A stretch of 64,000 bases of DNA, taken from contig NC_079417.1 of assembly GCF_026213295.1 (NCBI RefSeq), positions 4,484,451-4,548,450 on the forward strand, given 5' to 3'. The first letter of the stretch is position 1, and each line of letters begins with the position of its first letter. Positions 38,384-64,000 of the stretch are shown here, piece by piece. This DNA is from Gadus chalcogrammus. Its lineage: Eukaryota; Chordata; Actinopteri; Gadiformes; Gadidae. The position numbers and the translations under genes were made by a program. The notes beneath the pieces are model-generated. The model made no database searches and was not told the DNA's origin. It saw only the letters and a program-made list of their open reading frames with translations.

Positions 38384-38452
38384 CACACAGAGAGTGAGAG
38401 AGACACACAGAGAGAGAGGGAGAGGGAGAGAAAGAGGGAGAGAGAGAGAGAC
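38310..38452. repeat. (TA)n followed by interrupted (GA)n
   Basis: (TA)n at 38310-38325 then GA-rich tract with ACACAC and GGGAGA interruptions to 38452. Confidence 0.97.
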
Positions 38453-38469
38453 GAGTGCTTTGACACAGT

Positions 38470-39300
38470 GATCTAACTGCCCTTTGGTTTTGGCCTGTAA
38501 AAGCAGTGATATACGATCATGTGTCGTCCATGTGTGATCCAGCTAATGACCTCATAGGAATCCAAATAATGCCATTAGGATCCTCCATATAGTACCAAAT
38601 CATGGAAGGGGAGGAATTGACTTGTACATTGTGGATATGTGCTCCATAGCTCAAGGTGGTTATTTTCAATTCAATTCAATCTCAATCAATTCTTTATTTT
38701 TTGCTCAATAACAGATGTGGTGCCCGGATAAAGGAATGCTGTCATGGCCAACCAGTAGCACAAAGAAGCCAAACAACATATGTCTTCAGATTTAGCTACA
38801 TTGTCTGTCGTTTATCAACTTGTCAAAAATAGCTGTTGGTGATTTCAGTAGCTGCCTCAGCATTCATGTATTTGCTTGTAAAAATGATAAACAAACTTGC
38901 CAAACTAGACCTTACCGTTTGTGTTTTAGTGATAATGACCCTCTTCAAGTCTCTTAAGAAAGGTTTGTGGTGACAATTAATATTGCAGACTCATTAGCTC
39001 CAGCACAATCGGGATAAAATTATACAGTTCAAGTTTTGAAGTCGTTAATTATTTCATCATAATCATCGACGTTTTTCTGCGGCATTCGTTCGTCTTTTAT
39101 TCTATTTTTTGCAAAAATGTGGTCATTTATGAGAAGGACTAGATTTTTTTCCTGGAAGGCAAATAAAATATAGCCTATACATTATAAAATATAAGTCAAA
39201 AGTCATACCGAACACAGCATGACTCTATATCAACGATGAAAAATATCGGCGTAAACCACGGGACAGCTGCGCTCTGACTTCTCCAGAAGTGAATGAGTTC
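38470..39300. other. Intergenic sequence upstream of adamts3, no gene seen
   Basis: AT-rich. TCAATTCAATTCAATCTCAA near 38668 resembles the tail of common fish repeats but is too short to assign. Confidence 0.5.
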
Positions 39301-39329
39301 TACCCGTTCTACCGGCAGGAGTTTCCCTG

Positions 39330-39816
39330 AATCCCCCCCCCCCCCACACCCCCCACACCCCTCGCCCCCCGCCCTTCTGCTTGTCTGCCCACACACCATG
39401 TGTTCATGAGGAAGAGGGAAGTTTGTGACGTGGGGCAGGGCTTGTCTGCCGTTTATTAGTCAGAGAGCAAGGAACCAGGTTGCAAGAGCTCACTACTACT
39501 ACCCACTCTGTCGGGTCAGAGAGAGCTCCCGGGACGAGGGATGTTTTTATACTACAAAACGTTCTAGTAGAGAGACAGTGAACAGAAACACAGACCGGGG
39601 TGTCGCAGCTGTATTTCCTGTTGTAATTAAAACTTTCTTAACTTTTTTAAAGGCCAGTTGCATTTCAACTGAAGTTGATGACTTGGGTAAAGCGCTATCA
39701 ATTTTCCGTAGCCCATTTCGATAAGTGTGACAAGAGTTTGTCTCTTATTTTTATTTTTTTAAAACTTTTGGAAAGTAGGATTTTTCCACAATTCTGTGCA
39801 TTTTACTAGACTCGTG
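39330..39816 (+). promoter_or_regulatory. adamts3: Probable adamts3 promoter region and 5' UTR
   Basis: Lies directly before the start codon. A C-rich stretch (CCCCCCACACC, CCCGCCC) at 39335-39376 could bind Sp/KLF factors. TTAGTCA at 39456 fits an AP-1 site on the reverse strand. TTTTTATA at 39545 is a possible TATA-like element. The transcription start is not determinable. The 99-codon frame at 39425-39724 ends 92 bases before the real ATG and is probably chance or a leader ORF. Confidence 0.4.
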
Positions 39817-57742
<17,926 letters not shown>

Positions 57743-57836
57743 GTAGGCCGCTCGCGCTGCCAGGCCAAGCAGCGCTCAGACACTCACGGGCCCCAACGCA
57801 ACGATAGATTGCAGTAGAATCATGTTTTCTTTATTT

Positions 57837-57882
57837 TATATATATTTTTTTGCTATATATATATATATATGCATGAATATAT
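57837..57882. repeat. AT-rich microsatellite
   Basis: TATATATATT and ATATATATATATATG tract just after the exon 4 donor. Confidence 0.9.
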
Positions 57883-57899
57883 GTTGACAGTGTTGTGCA

Positions 57900-58120
57900 C
57901 GAAGGTGCTAAAAGAGCGGCGTTCATTGAAGGTACTAATAGAGTTGCGTTCATTGAAGATGCTTAAAGAGTTGCGTTCATTGAGTTGCTAATAGAGTTGC
58001 GTTCATTGAAGGTGCTTAAAGAGTTGCGTTCATTGAGTTGCTAATAGAGTTGCGTTCATTGAAGATGCTTAAAGAGTTGTGTTCATTGGAGGATGCTTAA
58101 AGAGCGGCGTTCATTGAAGG
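57900..58120. repeat. ~29-bp minisatellite
   Basis: About eight units of the form GTGCTTAAAGAGTTGCGTTC + ATTGAAG, alternating with a shorter GTTGCTAATAGAGTTGCGTT variant. It begins about 160 bp after the exon 4 donor. The two variants alternate, suggesting a ~57-bp higher-order unit. Confidence 0.92.
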
Positions 58121-59811
58121 GGATGATCTATTTGGTGAACGGTGACCTGAATGTAACCGTCTGCGCCTACTGAACGTGTGCGTTGGCGCCGTTCACTCTC
58201 TCCATAGTGAACGATGCTCACACACTGTTTACCGGCTGCAGCCGACGATTTAACCTAATCGGCACGCCAGCATGGCTTCTTAAAACAATAACAACAACGT
58301 AGTCGACCGAGTTTTATGAACCAACAAGTACAGATTCGAAGGGTGAAAAACACACTGTTATATGCAAATTTGGGCCTCCGGGTCTTAGGAAACAAGTCGG
58401 AACATCAGCCACATCGGCAACAAATTAGAAAAATACATATTGAATTGATTGATGCATCCTACCAGTCTTTGAAAATGTTTGTGACTTAATGACGATTATC
58501 ACAAGAAGGGTAAGCGTTGAGCCAACAGCCACAAAGTTCCTCCATCCAAGTCAACGTTTGGTTTTTCACTTTCTGCATAATCTGTATAAATAATCTGTTG
58601 ATTAGCTTGGAGTTCTAGCATTGTCCGGTATTACTCATCGTTGAATAACTAAGCCCTGTCAAAGTTTGTCCCACGACACTTGAAGCGTTGACAGGCAAGT
58701 TGACATGCATAGCAGGCATAGCAGTTCTGCCCTGACTTGACCTGAATGTTGACTGGTAACCAAGTACATGGAGAGCAGAGCTTTTCCTTCAAACACAGGA
58801 AATGTACTCAAATCACTCCATGCCCCCTCCAGCCTCACACTCGTTAGCCACCCTTTAGTCATGCTCAAAGCTTGGTCAAAGAAGGCCTTCCAGGTCGGAA
58901 AATACACTTTATCTGCACAATGGAGGTCTTGAATACTTGGATTTGGCAAACATTTTCCAGGAAGCGATCAGTGATTACAAACCCCACAGTGCCAGGGGGG
59001 CACCAGAAATAATTTCCCTGCATTTGATTTCTTGTATTGACGTCACGGCAATTTAAAGTTATACCAACGTGTTTCTTTATGTTTCTTCATCAGTTTTTTT
59101 TTCGTTTTTTTTCTGAAAACAGCCTTTGACATGCTCGCCAAGGAGGTACCAAATATATTTTCCCTGCAGTTGATTTCTTTTATTGACTGAGGTGCGAGGC
59201 ATGTCCAGGCAATTCACAGTTAAACGGACACATTTCTTTGTGTTTATCTTTCTGTGTTTTTCTTCCATGCTCACAACAAGCTCTCCTACGTCACGGACAC
59301 AATCGTTTGCAGAATAACAGCTATTATCTGTATCTTATCCTCTGGGGCTATTAACCTGTAAAGAACGTAGGAGAAAAAGTTGTATAGCTGATGTTACTCA
59401 TATTTTCGTAACACTACACTCAGACTGCAGATTCTCAAAGTGTATTTCTCTCTCGACGAATGAAAATCCCTAACGCAGAGGTCTTCAATGCTTCTCTGGC
59501 CAAGGACCTCTTGGCTGATAATTACACAGTAAAGAGTAACCTTACTACACATTGTATAAAACTGTGTTGCTTATAAAACCGGGCCAATAGTAACGTGTGG
59601 TGCAGGCCTATAGCGCCGTGTATAAAGGCAGCACAATGGCTTGGCATTGTATACATAGGTTAGTACAAAGTACATACTTGACTTTTTGGAAGAAATAAAA
59701 GTTGGGGATCAAAGCAACTAGGAGGGGGACCCCCTGCAGTAACTCTGCGGACCCCCGTGTTCGTATCAATCGTATCCGCTCGAATTGAAGCGCTATTGTT
59801 CCATGGCGATG
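58121..59811 (+). other. adamts3: adamts3 intron 4, first part
   Basis: No exon recognised. AGGAGGTACCAAATATATTT and TTGATTTCTTTTATTGA near 59140-59190 loosely repeat AGGGGGGCACCAGAAATAAT and TTTGATTTCTTGTATTGA near 58995-59040, indicating a decayed ~150-bp tandem duplication. Confidence 0.5.
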
Positions 59812-59819
59812 GTGTAATG

Positions 59820-60239
59820 CAGGGGTGCCCAACCAGTCGATCGCGGTCTACCAGTAGATCGCCGACAGATCCCAAGTCGATCGCGAGGGGTGAAGAAAAA
59901 AAAAAAAAAAAAGATTTTTTTTTTCAAATTTTTTTTTTAATGAAATTAAATTTGCGCGGGACATATACGCGCGGTAGCGCATGTGCTGTTAACAGCAGTT
60001 GAAAGCCGTCAACAGTAGTTACACACTCCTAAACGTTGGCATGGCTGAGGGGAAACAAGCTAAGACCTACCATTTTCACCCTGAGTGGGAGGAATTCCCC
60101 CCCCCCCCCCGTCAACAATTGTTCTCTACCCCCCCCCCCCCCCCCCCCCCCCCGGCTTGAAGGTAGGTTTGCTGGTAGATCTCGGGAGGTTGGCTACTTG
60201 AAAAGTAGATCTTGGGTCAAAAAAGGTTGGGCACCCCTG
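59820..60239 (+). mobile_element. Internally deleted hAT element with transposase start codon remnant
   Basis: 420 bp with perfect 15-bp terminal inverted repeats CAGGGGTGCCCAACC / GGTTGGGCACCCCTG and a perfect 8-bp target-site duplication GTGTAATG (59812-59819 and 60240-60247). Near 60040 an ATG opens MAEGKQAKTYHFHPEWEEFP, which resembles the N-terminus of hAT transposases of the GTF2IRD2/ZBED-related type. It then runs into two long C runs (about 60095-60110 and 60130-60153), and the rest of the transposase is absent. Non-autonomous and dead. Confidence 0.9.
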
Positions 60240-60249
60240 GTGTAATGGA

Positions 60250-61240
60250 ATGATGGTCGCTGTGTTAGATCCAACCACACCTGCCAGTGGTTCTGAAGGA
60301 CTTCACAGGTACCCACACTCTGACAATTAGGCTCTGAAAAGTCGTGCTCTTCTTCAATCCCACCTCCGTGGCTTCTAATGGTCAGCACAGCTGGTGGGGA
60401 TGCCATGCCGTTGGGGGTGGTGGTGATGGTGGTGCTGATGGTGGTGGGGACGTTGGTGGTGGTAGCGCTGGAACATTGAGTCCTGAGGAGCGGGTGACAT
60501 TGAACCAATCGACAACAAAAAAGGGTTTCAGCAGGATTCAGAGGATTCTAAAGGCCCCTGTGGGAACACAGTATGAAATAAAAACAGATCACAGACCTCA
60601 CACTTTGCCACGTTGGCACACAGACGTTCTTCAGGACAGTCCTAAGAATTGTCTTAAAAACAGAGAGATTTCATACAGAGCACCAAGCTTGATGATTATT
60701 TTACAGAGCAGACCCTGAATCCCTTCCAGATGTAAACCCTAATGGCTCCATTTTATAATTCATTAGTCAAGTCCCTGTTAACCTCCTTGATAATTGCACG
60801 GTTTTTGCAAGCTGAGAGTGCTGCCAGAGGAAACTGTCTGCAGTGCAATTAAACTGCCCGCTAAGATTGTTGGCTTAGGACTTCCCAGAGTTCTCATCAG
60901 GTTTATTACAAGCTCAGGGGATTTAAGAGAGTTTTAACCTTGTTCCGAGTACTATCCTTCAGCTTGAGAACTTGTTCTTGAGATGCTGCTATATGAATTG
61001 TTTTGGCTGAAAATGACTTTTAATTATTATTTACTTTATAACTGCTGAGAGATGAAAGAAGAGAGGTTTTTTTTCTCATTAGAAGTAGAATGAGCCACTC
61101 TGAGACATTTTGACGTGTGTTTGCCGTGCTTTACCCCAAAACAGATACTTTTCTTGTATAAGTTTACCCTTGGCTGTCCTTTTGTTAATACAGCAAATTC
61201 AATGTATCTGATAACCAGGCCACCGAGGGACTTTGATTTC
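60250..61240 (+). other. adamts3: adamts3 intron 4, second part
   Basis: A GGTGGTGATGGTGGTGCTGA triplet-rich stretch lies at 60415-60470. No exon recognised. Open frames across the GGT/GGC stretch are low complexity. Confidence 0.5.
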
Positions 61241-61249
61241 ATCTACTCA

Positions 61250-61320
61250 GAGAGGCAGAGAGAGGCAGAGAGAGGGCATGAGAGGGAAGGAATGAGAGGA
61301 AGGGAGTGAGGGGAGGCAGA
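61250..61320. repeat. Purine-rich GAGAGGCA/GAGGGA tract
   Basis: Degenerate AGAGGCAGAGAGAGG repeats, about 70 bp. Confidence 0.8.
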
Positions 61321-61533
61321 GAGTGGGTGGTGGAGGCAGAGACATAAAGAGAGCGTTGGGGGGGAGCCAGAAAGAAGGATCAAAAGAAAAAATGGAGAGG
61401 ATAGGAAACATACGACAGAGATTCGAATGGCTTTTTCTTCTTGATCGAGCCTCTGAACTCGGGAAGAGGCAGCAGGAGCGTGTGGGTGATTGACATGCCT
61501 TCTGATTGGGTATTTCCTCAGGGAGATAGCGGC

Positions 61534-61922
61534 AGGGTGTAGCCCCCACTGATACGGAGGAGGGTGTAGCCCCCACTGAGACGGAGGAGGGTGTAGCCCC
61601 CACTGAGACGGAGGAGGGTGTAGCCCCCACTGAGAGGGAGGAGGGTGTAGCCCCCACTGAGACGGAGGAGGGTGTAGCCCCCACTGAGAAGGAGGAGGGT
61701 GTAGCCCCCACTGAGACGGAGGAGGGTGTAGCTCTTAATAAGACGGAGGCGGATGTAGCTCCTACTTAGAAGGAGGAGGGTGTAGCCCCCACTGAGACGG
61801 AGGAGGGTGTAGCTCTTAATAAGACGGAGGCGGACGTAGCTCCTACTTAGAAGGAGGAGGGTGTAGCTCTTAATAAGACGGAGGCGGGGTATTGCATCTA
61901 CTGAGACGGAGGCAGGGTGTAG
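61534..61922. repeat. 27-bp minisatellite with higher-order structure
   Basis: About 14 units. The main type is GTGTAGCCCCCACTGAGACG + GAGGAGG (27 bp). Two derived types, GTAGCTCTTAATAAGACGGA and GTAGCTCCTACTTAGAAGGA, follow each other and the main type in a fixed order, forming an ~80-bp higher-order unit at 61727-61860. Because 27 is a multiple of three, long minus-strand frames (GATPSSVSV repeats) stay open without being genes. Confidence 0.95.
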
Positions 61923-62340
61923 TTCAGATGGGAGAGAGACCAGCAGGTTCCTAGACAGAAGGCAAGAAAGCAAGCAGAGCATGAGAATGTAAAACAAGAG
62001 ACAACTGTTAATAATGAAACGAAGCATGACGAAAGGTTTAATCAGAGTGACTGACTGTCAACTTAACAAAAGGCAGAAAGTTAACCTTGCGTCTCAGTCG
62101 ATGTTTGTCGAGGTTGCCTTGTCTGCATCTCTGTGGGAATGGGGTTTGTTATGGTTGGAGTGAAACAAAGTATTATCCTGCTGTTTACAGAAAGATATTT
62201 CTGAATAAATAACCAGTGCCGGTTTTTACTTATTCCATGGTGTTATAGTTTAAGCAGGGTTTGAGGGGGAAGCAGACACTCCTTCAAGTCAAACAACCAT
62301 GGAAATGTTTTTATTTGATAGAAGACCCCAGGAAAAGCAA

Positions 62341-62394
62341 ATATGAGCTTTCTGATTACACCTGTATATACAGGTGTAATCAGAAAGCTCATAT
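62341..62394. repeat. Perfect 54-bp palindrome
   Basis: ATATGAGCTTTCTGATTACA CCTGTAT is followed without any spacer by its exact reverse complement. The symmetry stops abruptly on both sides. Confidence 0.97.
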
Positions 62395-62687
62395 GTGCTG
62401 ATCGTCTTTCAGAATAGTGTTTCTCCAGAGGTGTTTTCACAGGGTCAACGCAGACCAAAAGAAAGGAAAGATTGAAAGCCCAATGTGGAACGGGGAAATG
62501 GTTCACATGGATGATTTATTCAATATAGGTCAGTGATATGGAAGATGAACATTTGTAATCGCATCCAATTGTGCAGTCTTAACACTGAAGTGTAAGGTGG
62601 AAACAGAAGGAGAAGAAATTCACGTTGCCGTTTCACTTAGTTACTGTATATCAATGTGTTAATTTGTCTCCAAGCTATAACCCACAG

Positions 62688-63765
<1,078 letters not shown>

Positions 63766-63793
63766 TCACACACACACACACACACGCACACAC

Positions 63794-63856
<63 letters not shown>
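63766..63856. repeat. (CA)n microsatellite
   Basis: CA repeat with two CGCA interruptions near the start. Confidence 0.98.
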
Positions 63857-64000
63857 TGAGCGCAAACACAAACTCATTAATCAGTACTGTTATGTCAACC
63901 TACTGCACATTTTCCTTAACACATGCTTTCAAGCAATAGACAATTTTTGTCCCATCAGAGTCCTAGTTATATCTTTGTGGGTGCTTTTCTGTCTGTGTGT

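Noticed and set aside
39425..39724. 99-codon frame upstream of adamts3
   Set aside because: Not in frame with the signal peptide, no recognisable domain; more likely 5' UTR or promoter.
61534..61922. CRISPR-like regular repeats (also 57900-58120 and 10140-10400)
   Set aside because: Units abut without unique spacers, and the window is vertebrate; these are minisatellites.
61518..62027. 169-codon minus-strand frame of GGYTLLRLS-type repeats
   Set aside because: Kept open by the 27-bp period of the minisatellite; no start context or partner exons.

Overview
This is vertebrate nuclear DNA, almost certainly from a teleost fish. It has short exons with GT/AG junctions in long introns, fish-type LINE, SINE and hAT debris, and an extreme load of simple repeats: more than 25 long (CA)n, (GA)n or (GCAC)n tracts plus several G or C runs of 25-32 bases. 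Dinucleotide density this high is reported for gadiforms such as Atlantic cod; that placement is inference only.

Two protein-coding genes are supported, both on the + strand and both cut by a window edge. (1) The 3' end of smarca2 (BRM-type SWI/SNF ATPase): five exons between 1224 and 8147 encode the last 164 residues, covering most of the bromodomain, the acidic linker, the basic C-terminal patch and the stop codon. (2) The 5' end of an ADAMTS procollagen N-proteinase, best match adamts3: four exons between 39817 and 57742 encode a signal peptide, a 22-nt microexon and most of the prodomain. The metalloprotease exons lie beyond 64000. The genes are separated by about 30 kb in which I see no complete gene. 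That interval holds LINE relics, many microsatellites, palindromic repeats, one protein-like open segment on the minus strand (about 15702-15990) and a diverged ~0.7-kb non-coding duplication (12340-13125 and 14467-15093).

The introns hold mobile DNA. Three non-autonomous hAT elements have intact ends and perfect 8-bp target-site duplications (3235-4197, 52917-53376, 59820-60239). A TTAA-flanked piggyBac-like element (1505-2918) has a large GC-rich hairpin and a nested, truncated hAT copy. There is also a tRNA-type SINE and L2-like LINE tails. Near-identical inverted 54-nt sequences (4947-5000 and 6908-6961), one of them spanning a smarca2 exon-intron junction, flank the penultimate smarca2 exon. 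A perfect 54-bp palindrome lies at 62341-62394 in adamts3 intron 4.

I see no CRISPR array, operon or dedicated novel gene system. The most interesting signals are structural: inverted repeats, palindromes, the duplicated non-coding block and the orphan minus-strand open segment. All were read by eye without database searches.
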